From Bacteroidaceae bacterium (GTDB lineage: Bacteria > Bacteroidota > Bacteroidia > Bacteroidales > Bacteroidaceae): a DNA stretch of 53,416 nt. Position numbers and translations under genes: made by a program. The notes beneath the pieces are model-generated. The model did not search any database. It saw nothing but the letters and a program-made list of their open reading frames with translations, and was not told the DNA's origin. The first letter of the stretch is position 1. Each line of letters opens with the position of its first letter. Shown here one piece after another: positions 34,784-43,734 of the stretch. The DNA lies in NCBI GenBank assembly GCA_017483665.1, contig JAFUVM010000035.1:1-53416 (forward strand), given 5' to 3'.

Positions 34784-36376
34784 TCACTCCTCGACGGGTG
34801 CCAGCAGTTCGCCGCAGATTTCTTCGGCCCGACGGATGCGGTTCCACACCGTCTGCCGCTTGGCGTCCATGATGGCGGCTATCTGCGAGGGCGTCATGCC
34901 CGTCTTGAGCAGACATATCGTGCGCAGCAGCGGTTCGTGCAGATTGCCTTGCATCTTCTCCTGCACCGCCTGCAGGAAGCCCGGGTACATGGCTTCCGTG
35001 GCGGCCATCAGGTCCTTCCAGGCATCGTCCTCCACCCGCTCCATGCCGGCGGCGGCACTGCGGAAACGCTCGATGACGCCTTCCGCACCGCCCTTCACGT
35101 CGCCCATCAGGGCTATCTGCGTCAGCTTCCTGTTTATCTTGTCCTTCTGCGTCAGCTCGCGGTCCTTGCTGACGATGGCTTCCCGGAAACGTCTCTTCCG
35201 GTAGACATGGAGCGCGAGCAGTCCCATGACGACGCTCAGCAGCGACAGTCCTACAATGGCGGAGAGGAGTATGATGCGTTCGTCGCGCTGCATGAGGGCA
35301 CGTTCGCGGTCCTTGTCGCGGTAATAGATATAGGTATCGCGGGCGCGTTGTGTCTCCTCGAAGGCACGCCGGGCGATGATGGAGTCGTTGGTCTCGTACT
35401 GCCGGCATCCCCACCAGGCCGCCTGCCGGAAGTCGCCCTTACGGTAGTGGCAGCGCTGCAGTCCGGCCGACGCCTCGTAGCGTCCCGCAAGGCTCTGCTC
35501 GCCGTCGTAGTATGTACGGTAGTGGACGATGGCCGAATCCGTGCGGCCTGCGTGCTCGTGGACCAGGGCCAGACTCAGCTCGTAGTTGTGCGGTCGCTGC
35601 TCTGCGGGCAGTTGTTGCAGCAGACTGATCAGGGTGTCCACCTTGTCGTAGCACTCGTACTTGGCATACGTCGCCAGCATGCCGGAGAGCACCTTGCCGT
35701 ACTTTGTCGGGAAATGCTCGCGGCGGATGACTTCGTAGGCACGGTCGCAGTACGCGATGCAGCGCAGGGTGTCGCCCAGATGCCTGTACGCCGTCGCCGC
35801 ATCCATCAAGTACCATCCCATGTTACGGCCGCCCTCGCGGGCAATATCCACGGCCTGCAGCGCCGCATCCAGCTCTTCCTCGTAGTTGAGCAACAGCATG
35901 TAGAGGTACCGTAGCTGCGACAGCGCGTTCTGCCATATCAGGGTGTCGGCCTCCGTGCTCTGTGCGGCGATGTCGACAGCCCTCTGGAAGTGCTTCATGG
36001 CCTGTGGGTAGTCCTTCAGGTCGCGGTAGGCGCTGCCCACGTAGAAGCAAGCCCGCTCGCAGCTGACAGCATCCGTCGCGCCGTCGAAATACGCCAGCAC
36101 CTGCCGGGCCGAGTCCGGCGACGACGGCATCGCGTAGCACTTGTCGCGCAGACGGATCGTCAGCAGATCGTACTGCTGCCGCACCCGCTCAGACGCCCCG
36201 CCGACCGAGTCGCGCAGCCCCTCGGCACGCGCCAAGGCCTCCGGCAAAGCGTCCTCCGCCAGCTGCCACGTCTGTTCGATACTGTCCGCCAAACGCCTGT
36301 CCGCATCATTCTCCCCGCAAGCGCAGAGCATGAGCAGCAGACACAGAGAGAAAAAGAAATGTCTCGACCTTCCCAT
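34784..36376 (-). CDS. TPR-containing membrane/lipoprotein with C-terminal HTH-like domain
   Basis: The 530-residue protein starts at 36376 (MGRSRHFFFSLCLLLMLCAC) with a lipobox-like L-C-A-C20. TPR-like repeats run through about residues 60-340 (YFVGSAYRDLKDYPQAMKHFQRAVDIA and others). A transmembrane helix (IILLSAIVGLSLLSVVMGLLAL) at about 365-388 is followed by a coiled linker. The C-terminal helical domain, LLRTICLLKTGMTPSQIAAIM followed by DAKRQTVWNRIRRAEE, resembles a LuxR/DNA-binding HTH. Similar Bacteroidales proteins link periplasmic TPRs to cytoplasmic signalling. Target unknown. Upstream ORF extensions to 36589 are noncoding, because a promoter lies at 36402. Confidence 0.78.
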   Translation of the reverse strand: MGRSRHFFFSLCLLLMLCACGENDADRRLADSIEQTWQLAEDALPEALARAEGLRDSVGGASERVRQQYDLLTIRLRDKCYAMPSSPDSARQVLAYFDGATDAVSCERACFYVGSAYRDLKDYPQAMKHFQRAVDIAAQSTEADTLIWQNALSQLRYLYMLLLNYEEELDAALQAVDIAREGGRNMGWYLMDAATAYRHLGDTLRCIAYCDRAYEVIRREHFPTKYGKVLSGMLATYAKYECYDKVDTLISLLQQLPAEQRPHNYELSLALVHEHAGRTDSAIVHYRTYYDGEQSLAGRYEASAGLQRCHYRKGDFRQAAWWGCRQYETNDSIIARRAFEETQRARDTYIYYRDKDRERALMQRDERIILLSAIVGLSLLSVVMGLLALHVYRKRRFREAIVSKDRELTQKDKINRKLTQIALMGDVKGGAEGVIERFRSAAAGMERVEDDAWKDLMAATEAMYPGFLQAVQEKMQGNLHEPLLRTICLLKTGMTPSQIAAIMDAKRQTVWNRIRRAEEICGELLAPVEE

Positions 36377-36401
36377 GTAAGTAGTGTTTTGTTTAGATGC
36401 G

Positions 36402-36409
36402 CAAATATA
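36402..36409 (-). promoter_or_regulatory. -7 element TATATTTG for the TPR/HTH gene
   Basis: Minus-strand TATATTTG, with TTTG near 36430-36433 as a possible -33 element. A 48-bp element shared with the LRR gene promoter starts 20 nt further upstream. Confidence 0.7.
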
Positions 36410-36452
36410 TAGCTTTTCTTCATTGTGTGCAAACGGTTTCTCTCCCTCGCGG

Positions 36453-36500
36453 CGAAATTTCGGTACAAATTGCTCGAGATTTGACAACTTGGGACATTTT
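36453..36500. promoter_or_regulatory. Shared upstream element, copy 1
   Basis: gaaatttcggtacaaatt followed by ...atttgacaacttgggacat is repeated at 36918-36970 with about 41 of 49 identities. Copy 1 lies just above the -33 region of the TPR/HTH gene, in reverse orientation to it. Candidate operator. Confidence 0.55.
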
Positions 36501-36590
36501 TCCCCCTCCCTCCCGCCCCGTACACCGCCATTCCGCCCCGAAAACACTGCCCCCGCACGGATGACACGAAACGAAACTGAGAATTTCAAC

Positions 36591-36745
36591 CGCGGATTAA
36601 ACGGATTAAACGGATTTTCGCAGCGAGAGATTACGACGGATTGAACGGATTGAACGGATTATCGCAGCGAGAGATTATGACGGATTGAACGGATTGAACG
36701 GATTATCGCAGCGAGAGATTATGACGGATTGAACGGATTACGACT
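36591..36745. repeat. ACGGATTGA 9-nt units inside a 44-bp tandem repeat
   Basis: The marker cgcagcgagagatta occurs at 36619, 36663 and 36707, exactly 44 bp apart. Each block holds acggattga or acggattaa units of 9 nt. It fills part of the 700-nt gap 36377-37076 between divergent genes. The rest of that gap holds the two promoters, the shared element and a further repeat at 36765-36830. Confidence 0.9.
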
Positions 36746-36764
36746 GCGGAGGATTTTTTCTTTA

Positions 36765-36830
36765 ACCACGAATTGCACGGATTACACGTGTTTTTCGTGT
36801 TTTTCGATGTTCTCTTTTTAACGCGTAATA
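36765..36830. repeat. CACGAATTG / ATGTTCTCTTTTTAA repeat
   Basis: ttaaccacgaattgcacgga is followed by cgtgtttttcgatgttctc and then tttttaacgcg. The reverse complement (gttaaaaagagaacatcg) matches the core of the repeats at 53061 and 53174. Confidence 0.6.
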
Positions 36831-36917
36831 TCGTGAGTCGTCCGCGAATTGCCATAAACATTTCATGCCGGACATGCCGTTTTGCCTTGCCCTGCGACCC
36901 GAATTCCGGTCCCCGAG

Positions 36918-36970
36918 CGGAAATTTCGGTACAAATTTACCGGAATTTGACAACTTGGGACATAATTTTC
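36918..36970. promoter_or_regulatory. Shared upstream element, copy 2
   Basis: gaaatttcggtacaaatt followed by taccggaatttgacaacttg and then ggacataattttc. It ends directly at a possible -33 TTG (36971) of the LRR gene promoter. It is the counterpart of copy 1 at 36453 and is oriented with the gene. Confidence 0.55.
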
Positions 36971-36993
36971 TTGCTCCGCCTGCAGAAAAGACC

Positions 36994-37001
36994 TAACTTT
37001 G
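36994..37001 (+). promoter_or_regulatory. -7 element TAACTTTG for the LRR surface protein gene
   Basis: TAACTTTG, with TTG at 36971 as a possible -33 element, 76 nt before the ATG at 37077. Confidence 0.7.
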
Positions 37002-37076
37002 CCACCGAATTGCATAAAACAACACAAAAACGTGCAACATCGAAAATTCAGAACTCAACCCCAATTCATTATAGCT

Positions 37077-39335
37077 ATGAAAAAAGGATTATTATTCATT
37101 ACGACGATGCTGCTTACTGCAGCAGGGAACATGCTCGAAGCACAAGACCTGACGTTATCCGACATACAGAAAAGTGGATGCCAAAGGGTTAATCAAGATG
37201 ATGAAGAAGATGATGATGAAGGTCTGAAACAGACACAGACAATTATCTTGCAAAAAGAAGGAGACATACTCTCAGTGCAACTGCAAGGGTTTGTCAGCAA
37301 CTGTGCCACGGAGGGGTTCGACGTTACGCCAAGTATAAACGGCGGAAACGACGGAACGCCCTATTCTGTGTCCTTACAGGTAGTGCCCATTTTTGGTGAT
37401 TTAGTGGCGGATTGTGAATGTCCCTTCAACGTCTCTTTCACCTTGCATGGCCTCGAGGCAAACAGCTTCCGCTTTTCGTGCTGGTGGTATTATGGTCAGG
37501 TCAGCCTGACGGAAGGCGAGCCGTTGACGCTGGAGAGTGTCACGGAATATGCCTCAAAAGATGACTGGTTTTATATTTTAAATAAAGTGACTATCGCTGG
37601 TGAGGTGAATTACACTGCTGCTATCGAAGGTCAATTCGGAAAGGATGGGGATATAATCATTCCTGATATGTTATACCACGAGGGACAGATGTACACAGTA
37701 ACCGAAATTATGGAAGGTGTATTCTTCAATTCCAAGTCGCTGACCTCCATTACCCTTCCTCCTACCATAACCCGTATCTGTGAAAATGCTTTTGCCTATT
37801 GCAGCAGCCTGAAGGATGTTTACTGCTACTTCGAGGACGACCTGCCCGCCGTAGAAGCATCTGTCTTCGCAAACACACCCATCGCCGATGCCACGCTCCA
37901 TGTGCCGGCTGCATCAATAAACATGTACAAGGCGACATCGCCCTGGAACAAATTCGGAAGCATCAAGGGCACAGGCTCTGTGACCATCGACGGCTTGAAT
38001 TACTACCTGTTCACAGGAGGCAACGAGGCAGCACTGTACAAGGGGAATGAATGGACAGGCGAGCTGGACATCCCGTCTGAAGTGAAGTTCCAGGAGCAGA
38101 CATACACTATAACGGGTACGACGAGGGGCGCGTTTGCAGACTGCCCCGAGCTGACAAAGGTGAGGATACCTAAGACTCTTGCGAAGATATGGGACAGCTA
38201 TACATTCTTCTACAATCCTTACGAGGATGTGCCTACAGGTTTGATTAATCCCATTTACATGAATATTTTCACGGAATGTACTGCTCTTGAGTCAATAGAG
38301 GTGGAGGAAGGGAATCCTGGCCTGAAGTCCGTCGATGGCGTCCTCTTCAGCCAAGACGGTATCGGACAATACTATTATCGGACAAACAAATACTACGGGA
38401 CAGGACTATATTGCTATCCAATGGGGAAACAGCAAAAGACGTATGCCATACCCGAGGGCGTGGAGTGGATTGGCGGAGCAGCTTTTTATGACAATCAACA
38501 CCTTGCTTCGCTGACGATACCACGCAGCATGAAGCATATTTGTTATAACGCGTTCAGTGGCTGCAGCAATCTGATGGATGTCTATTGCGAGGCAGAAGAT
38601 GTCCCCATCGCATGGGATGTTGTATTCAACGACATCCCCAACTCTGCCACGCTCCACGTGCCGGCAGGCTCTATAGATAAGTACAAGGCAACATCACCCT
38701 GGAGCCATTTCGGGAATATCGTGGCATTGAACGACCCCGTCACCTTTACCGCGGGGCAGATGGCAACGATTGTCCTGCCGACGGAACCGGATGCGAGCAA
38801 AGGGAAATACTACGGCTTGGCGGGATGCGAGGGGAACGAGATTGTCTTCGGGCAGGAGCTTCACCCGCAGGCGCACGTACCTTATATTATTGTGCCGTAC
38901 GAGGACTTCAGCATCGACCCGGCGGAGCTGGACCTGGCGGGACTGACGGGCGACACCGTCTCCGTGGACGGCATCTCCTTCATCGGGGCGTACCGACAGA
39001 CTGAGCTGAAAGTACAGAAGGACCACGAATACGTCTTCATCGACACGACCCCCGACTGCCAGTACGGAGACAGCGTCAGAGAAGTAGTCGGTGCCCTGCG
39101 TGCCTATCTGACGGTCAACTGGGATGACCCCATCGACCACGGCGGCGCAAGGAGTCCCCTGCAGAAGATGGAGATTGTCCTGCGCGACCACGGCACCGGA
39201 CTGGAAACGGCCGGACACTCGCCCCAGAGCTTCGACTGCCAGGTCTACGACCTCAGCGGAAGACAAGTCCGCACCATGCGCCCCGGGCATCAACCGGGCA
39301 TCTACATCGTCGACGGGAAGAAAACCGCCTACTGA
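37077..39335 (+). CDS. BspA-like LRR surface protein with C-terminal tail
   Basis: 752 residues, starting at 37077 with a signal peptide (MKKGLLFITTMLLTAAGNMLEA). The opening part (about 25-165) is a Bacteroidales module with LQGFVSNCATEGFDVTPSI and ECPFNVSFTLHGL; I know it only as a domain of unknown function. LRR_5 repeats follow from about 210 to 560 (LTSITLPPTITRICENAFAYCSSL; LASLTIPRSMKHICYNAFSGCSNL), separated by ATLHVPAASINMYKATSPW-type sequences. The tail QVYDLSGRQV...PGIYIVDGKKTAY matches the other secreted proteins. It is the divergent partner of the TPR/HTH gene, with a shared upstream element. Probable surface adhesin or binding protein. Confidence 0.9.
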   Translation: MKKGLLFITTMLLTAAGNMLEAQDLTLSDIQKSGCQRVNQDDEEDDDEGLKQTQTIILQKEGDILSVQLQGFVSNCATEGFDVTPSINGGNDGTPYSVSLQVVPIFGDLVADCECPFNVSFTLHGLEANSFRFSCWWYYGQVSLTEGEPLTLESVTEYASKDDWFYILNKVTIAGEVNYTAAIEGQFGKDGDIIIPDMLYHEGQMYTVTEIMEGVFFNSKSLTSITLPPTITRICENAFAYCSSLKDVYCYFEDDLPAVEASVFANTPIADATLHVPAASINMYKATSPWNKFGSIKGTGSVTIDGLNYYLFTGGNEAALYKGNEWTGELDIPSEVKFQEQTYTITGTTRGAFADCPELTKVRIPKTLAKIWDSYTFFYNPYEDVPTGLINPIYMNIFTECTALESIEVEEGNPGLKSVDGVLFSQDGIGQYYYRTNKYYGTGLYCYPMGKQQKTYAIPEGVEWIGGAAFYDNQHLASLTIPRSMKHICYNAFSGCSNLMDVYCEAEDVPIAWDVVFNDIPNSATLHVPAGSIDKYKATSPWSHFGNIVALNDPVTFTAGQMATIVLPTEPDASKGKYYGLAGCEGNEIVFGQELHPQAHVPYIIVPYEDFSIDPAELDLAGLTGDTVSVDGISFIGAYRQTELKVQKDHEYVFIDTTPDCQYGDSVREVVGALRAYLTVNWDDPIDHGGARSPLQKMEIVLRDHGTGLETAGHSPQSFDCQVYDLSGRQVRTMRPGHQPGIYIVDGKKTAY

Positions 39336-39390
39336 CCCCGCAAATAATCAGGGATTACACGGATTGAAGGCTGACTTTAAACCACAAATT

Positions 39391-39460
39391 ACGAATAAGC
39401 GCCTCGCGCTTCCAAAATAAACGCCTCGCGCTTTCGGAAGAAGCACGTGCCGTGTCGCAG
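39391..39460. repeat. 22-nt tandem array, about three units, locus 4
   Basis: Units cttccaaaataaa plus cgcctcgcg (39409) and ctttcggaagaag plus cacgtgccg (39431) are 22 nt each, preceded by a partial unit. The array ends in tgtcg like the other loci. It lies 3' of the LRR surface protein gene. Confidence 0.8.
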
Positions 39461-39567
39461 GGAGGGGAACTCTGCGCTGCCGTGCCCTCACTGCCGCAAA
39501 CGTACGGAATCTGCGTCCTGTCCACAATAAAACCGGGCTTCCTCGCACATCATTCCGCTTTTTTTCG

Positions 39568-39575
39568 TACCTTTG
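39568..39575 (+). promoter_or_regulatory. -7 element TACCTTTG for the YhcH-like gene
   Basis: TACCTTTG lies 30 nt before the ATG at 39606, downstream of the 22-nt array. Confidence 0.7.
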
Positions 39576-39605
39576 CAGCGTCTAATATAATGAACACCGC
39601 TTGAC

Positions 39606-40070
39606 ATGATTATCGACGACCTTCAGGAGTTCGACCGCTATGCCGGACTGAACCCGCTCTTTCCTGCCGTGGCAGAATTCCTGCGCACGACGGACCTGAA
39701 CTCGCTCCCCACTGGCATCACGAAGATTCAGGGTGACGACCTCTACATCAACGTGCAAGACGCTCCGGCCAAGACACGGCGGCAAGCCCGCTTCGAGTCG
39801 CACCGACGCATGCTCGACATACAGATTCCGCTCACTGACAGCGAGGAATACGGCTGGACACCCGTCGGACAGCTACCCCAAGGCGCTTACGACGAGGCTG
39901 GCGACATGACGATGCACGACCCCGCCGCACCGCAGACTTCGGAGGACGTGACGCAGACCTACTTCAAGCTGCACCCGGGGCAGTTCGCCATCTTCTTCCC
40001 CGCCGACGGACACGCTCCGGCCATCTCGTCCACGGGACTGCACAAGGCCATCATCAAGGTGAAAGCCTGA
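39606..40070 (+). CDS. YhcH/YjgK/YiaL family protein
   Basis: Cytoplasmic cupin-type protein of 154 residues. Family marks are MIIDDLQEFDRYAGLNPLF, QARFESHRRMLDIQIPLTDSEEYGW and FFPADGHAPAI..., with the conserved His/Asp/Glu metal ligands in HRRMLDIQ and FPADGHAP. Members work as sugar mutarotases or sialic-acid pathway accessory proteins (NanQ is one). The exact sugar here is not known, and no sialic acid genes are adjacent. Single gene, convergent with cvpA with a 6-nt gap. Confidence 0.88.
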   Translation: MIIDDLQEFDRYAGLNPLFPAVAEFLRTTDLNSLPTGITKIQGDDLYINVQDAPAKTRRQARFESHRRMLDIQIPLTDSEEYGWTPVGQLPQGAYDEAGDMTMHDPAAPQTSEDVTQTYFKLHPGQFAIFFPADGHAPAISSTGLHKAIIKVKA

Positions 40071-40076
40071 GAGAGC

Positions 40077-40619
40077 CTACCGCAGAAGGCATTCCCTCAT
40101 CTCCGCGCCGTCCTGCTCCCCCGAAGGAGCCGCCTTCGGCGAGGAAGGGCTTGTCGTTGCCTTGTTGAATAAATGATTGTAGATGAACTCCGGCACTGCC
40201 TTGAGCGGCCGGCAGAGGCGCGACTGCTGCATCGTCTCGTCGCTGATGACCTGCATGGACGAGAAGAGCCAGATGAATGCACCCAGCACGAGTCCGTACT
40301 TCGCGATGCCGAGGATACCGCCCAGCAGACGGTTGACAAAGCCCACAGCAAACAGTCCGTCGAGCAACGACGTGAGCATCGCACTGACTATCCGCGCCAC
40401 GATGGGCACTACGACCCACAGCAGGACGAACGCCACGACATTGCAAAAGGCCGGCAGGGGCAGAACGCCGCCCAGCACAGCGCCGAGCGGCTGGTGGTAG
40501 AGACAAGCTATGACAAAGCCCAACACAAAAGCCGCCAGCGAGATAAGCTGCCTGACAGCACCCGAAACAAGGCCGCTGACGAAACCGACAGCCAACAGGA
40601 TGAGCAGAAGAATATCCAT
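40077..40619 (-). CDS. CvpA family membrane protein
   Basis: 180 residues with four hydrophobic segments: DILLLILLAVGFVSGLVSGA, QLISLAAFVLGFVIACLY, FCNVVAFVLLWVVVPIVARI and GILGIAKYGLVLGAFIWL. The layout and the GFVSGLVSGAVRQLISL start are typical of CvpA (colicin V production). The C-terminal third is a variable, Ser/Pro-rich tail. It follows infB on the same strand, but a paired AATTCAT array lies in between. Function in Bacteroidetes is not established. Confidence 0.85.
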   Translation of the reverse strand: MDILLLILLAVGFVSGLVSGAVRQLISLAAFVLGFVIACLYHQPLGAVLGGVLPLPAFCNVVAFVLLWVVVPIVARIVSAMLTSLLDGLFAVGFVNRLLGGILGIAKYGLVLGAFIWLFSSMQVISDETMQQSRLCRPLKAVPEFIYNHLFNKATTSPSSPKAAPSGEQDGAEMRECLLR

Positions 40620-40625
40620 TGCTAT

Positions 40626-40730
40626 TAATTCATAATTCGTAATTCATAATTCATAATTAGGCTACGCCATGAGAAAGACAAGCCGCTGCCCCGAAATTAT
40701 GAATTATGAATTGTGAATTATGAATTGTGC
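40626..40730. repeat. TAATTCA 7-nt units, two arms in inverted orientation
   Basis: Left arm units taattca, taattcg, taattca, taattca and taattag start at 40626 and every 7 nt after. The right arm (about 40694-40729) has tgaatta, tgaattg, tgaatta and tgaattg, the reverse complement. A 33-nt centre separates them. The array fills the gap between cvpA and the infB stop codon. Confidence 0.92.
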
Positions 40731-40731
40731 T

Positions 40732-43656
40732 TTAGAGCGTTGCCTTGATTTCAATCTCCTGGAAGGTCTCGATCATGTCGCCCTCGCGCAGGTCGTTGTA
40801 GTTCACCAGCGAGATGCCGCACTCGAAGTTCGTGCTGACCTCCTTCACGTCGTCCTTGAAACGCTTCAGGGCATTGATGGCACCGGTGAAGATGACGATG
40901 CCGTCGCGGATGACACGCGCCTTGTTCGAGCGGCTGACCTTGCCGTCCATCACGTAGGCGCCGGCCACAGTGCCCACTTTCGTGATGTGGTACACCTGGC
41001 GCACCTCCAGCTGAGCCGTCACCTCTTCCTTGATTTCGGGCGAAAGCATGCCCTCCATGGCATCCTTCACCTCCTCGATGGCATCGTAGATGACGCTGTA
41101 GAGGCGGATGTCGACGTCCATCTGGTCGGCCAGACGACGCGCTGCCGCCGAGGGACGCACCTGGAAGCCGACGATGAAGCAGTTGCTGGCTGCAGCCGCC
41201 ATGTTGACGTCGCTCTCGCTGATCTGGCCGACGGCCTTGTAGATGACGTTGACCTGAATCTTCTCCGTCGAGAGCTTGATGAGGGAGTCGCTGAGGGCTT
41301 CGATGGAGCCGTCCACGTCGCCCTTGACAATCAGGTTGAGCTCCTGCACGCCGCCCAGGGCGATGTTGTGCGCAAGCTCTTCCAGTCCACGGCGCTTCAT
41401 GGTGCGCAAGCCCTGCTCGCGTGCCAGCTGTTCGCGCTTGCTGGCTATCTCGCGGGCCTCCTGGTCGGACTCCATGACGTGGAACGTGTCGCCGGCCTGC
41501 GGAGCACCGTTCAGGCCCAGCACGGTAGCAGCCTGTGCCGGACCGATGGTCTGCACGCGCTGTCCGCGTTCGTTCAGCATGGCCTTGACGCGACCGTAGT
41601 TCGTTCCGGCCAGCAGGATGTCGCCCACATGCAGCGTACCGTTGCTGACGAGCACCGTAGCCACGTAGCCGCGACCCTTGTCCAGGCTGGACTCGATGAT
41701 GGAGCCCGTAGCCTTGCGGTTGGGGTTGGCCTTGAGGTCAAGCATCTCGGCTTCGAGGAGCACCTTCTCCAGCAGTTCGCTCACGCCGATGCCCTTCTTC
41801 GCGCTGATGTCCTGGCTCTGGTACTTGCCGCCCCACTCCTCGACGAGGAAGTTCATGGCAGCCAGGCCTTCCTTAATCTTGTCGGGGTTGGCAGCAGGTT
41901 TGTCTATCTTGTTGATGGCAAAGACGATGGGCACGCCCGCAGCCGTGGCATGCGCAATGGCCTCCTTCGTCTGCGGCATGATGTCGTCGTCGGCAGCCAC
42001 AATGATGATAGCGATGTCCGTCACCTGTGCACCGCGGGCACGCATGGCGGTGAAGGCCTCATGACCTGGCGTATCGAGGAAAGTGACGTGTCGTCCGTCG
42101 TCGAGCGTCACGTTGTAGGCACCGATGTGCTGCGTGATGCCGCCTGCCTCGCCCGCGATGACGTTCGTCTGGCGGATGTAGTCGGGCAGCGACGTCTTGC
42201 CGTGGTCGACATGGCCCATGACGGTGACGATGGGAGCACGTGGCACGAGGTCGGCCTCATCGTCCTCCTCCTCGCTGACGGCAGCGCTGACTTCCGCACT
42301 GACGTACTCTGTGGTAAAGCCGAACTCTTCGGCAATGAGGTTGATGGTCTCGGCGTCCATGCGCTGATTGATGCTGACCATGATGCCGATGCTCATGCAA
42401 GTGGCGATAATCTTCGTGACCGGCACGTTCATCATCGTAGCGAGCTCGTTGGCAGTGACGAACTCTGTCAGCTTGAGCACCTTGCTCTCTGCTGCCTCGT
42501 TTGCCAGCTCTTCCTCCATTCCCTGCCGGATGGCTTCGCGCTTCTCGCGGCGGTACTTGGCGCCCTTGCCCATCTTGCCCGACTTGCCCGAGGTGAGGCG
42601 TGCCAGGGTCTCGCGTACCTGCTTTGCCACTTCCTCGTCGCTTACTTCGGGCTGCACGGGTGTCTGCTTGGGGCGGTTCTTCTGCTTCTTGCTCTTGCCG
42701 CTGCCCTGCTGGTTCTGCGGCTGGTTGCCGCCGCCGTTCTTCTTCTGTCCGCCGTTGCCTTGCGGCTGGTTGGCTACGGCATTGACGTCGACGCGCTCCT
42801 TGCCGACGCGGACGCGCTTCTTGCGGTCGCCGCCCTGTCCGTCCTGTCCCATGCGTTCGCGGCGACGTTCCTCGTGCGACTTCTTCTTGGGTCTCGTGGT
42901 CTGGTTCAGGCTGCTCAGGTCAATCTTGCCCTTGATGGTCAGGCCCGGGGCAACGCTTGTGGCGGGGGTGAGGCGGAACACCTCGTCTTCTTTCTTCTTT
43001 TCGGGAGCAGGTGCTGCAGGTGCCTCCTCCTTCTTTTCTGCCTTCTTCTCTTCTACGGGTGCCGGAGCGGGCTCAGCCTTCGGAGCAGGCGCGGGCGTCG
43101 GCTCGGGCTTCTTCTCCTTGGCGGGAGCGGGTGCGGGACGCTCGGGCTGCACAGGAGCGGCGGGAGCGGGCTCCGGCTTCGGAGCGGATGCCGCGGTCTC
43201 AGCCTTCGGAGCGGGTGCAGGCTCGGGAGTCTGCACTTTCTTCTCCACGGGCTTCGGCTCGGGTTTCTTCTTCTCCACTTTCGGCTCAGGCTTTGCCACA
43301 GGGACTTTGGCAGGCTTGGGCGCCTCGGAGCGGTCGCCGCCCAGGTCGATGCGGCCCAATATCTTCGGTCCGGCCACCTTCGGCGCTTCCACCTTCACCT
43401 CTTCCACCACCTTTGCCTTGGTCGTTTCCTTGCGTTCCTTGGCCTGGTCGATGTGCTGCTGGATGAGCTGCGAAGCTTCCTTGCGCAGTCCCTTGTCGGA
43501 ACTGAACGCGCCCTGCAGCAGCGCATACTGCTCTTCGGTAATCTTGTAGTTGGGATTGGCCTCAACCTCGCTGAAGCCTTTCTTCTGGAGATATTCAACA
43601 GCCGTCTGCAGTCCGATGTTGAACTCCTTGGTGACTTTGTTTAATCTGATGCTCAT
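40732..43656 (-). CDS. infB: Translation initiation factor IF-2
   Basis: GTPase that brings initiator tRNA to the 30S subunit. The 974-residue form is long because of a Pro/Ala/Glu/Lys-rich linker (about 75-320), which is common in Bacteroidetes. The N-terminal IF2-N motif is at the start ([21 protein letters not shown]), and G-domain motifs lie at about 479 (GHVDHGKT), then DTPGHE and NKID. In the canonical GKTSLLDYIR stretch this protein has [12 protein letters not shown]-Tu-like domain 2 and C-terminal domains follow. It is the last gene of rimP-nusA-infB. Its leader is a GAAGAGT 7-nt array. Confidence 0.97.
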   Translation of the reverse strand: MSIRLNKVTKEFNIGLQTAVEYLQKKGFSEVEANPNYKITEEQYALLQGAFSSDKGLRKEASQLIQQHIDQAKERKETTKAKVVEEVKVEAPKVAGPKILGRIDLGGDRSEAPKPAKVPVAKPEPKVEKKKPEPKPVEKKVQTPEPAPAPKAETAASAPKPEPAPAAPVQPERPAPAPAKEKKPEPTPAPAPKAEPAPAPVEEKKAEKKEEAPAAPAPEKKKEDEVFRLTPATSVAPGLTIKGKIDLSSLNQTTRPKKKSHEERRRERMGQDGQGGDRKKRVRVGKERVDVNAVANQPQGNGGQKKNGGGNQPQNQQGSGKSKKQKNRPKQTPVQPEVSDEEVAKQVRETLARLTSGKSGKMGKGAKYRREKREAIRQGMEEELANEAAESKVLKLTEFVTANELATMMNVPVTKIIATCMSIGIMVSINQRMDAETINLIAEEFGFTTEYVSAEVSAAVSEEEDDEADLVPRAPIVTVMGHVDHGKTSLPDYIRQTNVIAGEAGGITQHIGAYNVTLDDGRHVTFLDTPGHEAFTAMRARGAQVTDIAIIIVAADDDIMPQTKEAIAHATAAGVPIVFAINKIDKPAANPDKIKEGLAAMNFLVEEWGGKYQSQDISAKKGIGVSELLEKVLLEAEMLDLKANPNRKATGSIIESSLDKGRGYVATVLVSNGTLHVGDILLAGTNYGRVKAMLNERGQRVQTIGPAQAATVLGLNGAPQAGDTFHVMESDQEAREIASKREQLAREQGLRTMKRRGLEELAHNIALGGVQELNLIVKGDVDGSIEALSDSLIKLSTEKIQVNVIYKAVGQISESDVNMAAAASNCFIVGFQVRPSAAARRLADQMDVDIRLYSVIYDAIEEVKDAMEGMLSPEIKEEVTAQLEVRQVYHITKVGTVAGAYVMDGKVSRSNKARVIRDGIVIFTGAINALKRFKDDVKEVSTNFECGISLVNYNDLREGDMIETFQEIEIKATL

Positions 43657-43719
43657 GTAGAATGAAGAATGTAGAGTGAAGAGTGAAGAATGAAGAGTGA
43701 AGAATGAAGAGTGAAGAAT
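43657..43719. repeat. GAAGAAT/GAAGAGT 7-nt array in the infB leader
   Basis: Nine units of exactly 7 nt on the plus strand: gtagaat, gaagaat, gtagagt, gaagagt, gaagaat, gaagagt, gaagaat, gaagagt and gaagaat. It begins at the base following the infB start codon and spans most of the infB-nusA gap. Confidence 0.93.
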
Positions 43720-43734
43720 TATAGGTTTTACTTT

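Noticed and set aside
36377-36589. N-terminal extension of the TPR/HTH gene to 36589
   Set aside because: It would cover the -7 element at 36402 and the shared upstream element, and its residues do not form a signal peptide.
40720-43644. 974-codon open frame on the plus strand opposite infB
   Set aside because: It is a shadow of the GC-rich infB gene, with no recognisable domain or promoter. The same holds for long frames opposite GH97, the BspA-like gene, nusA and sufB.
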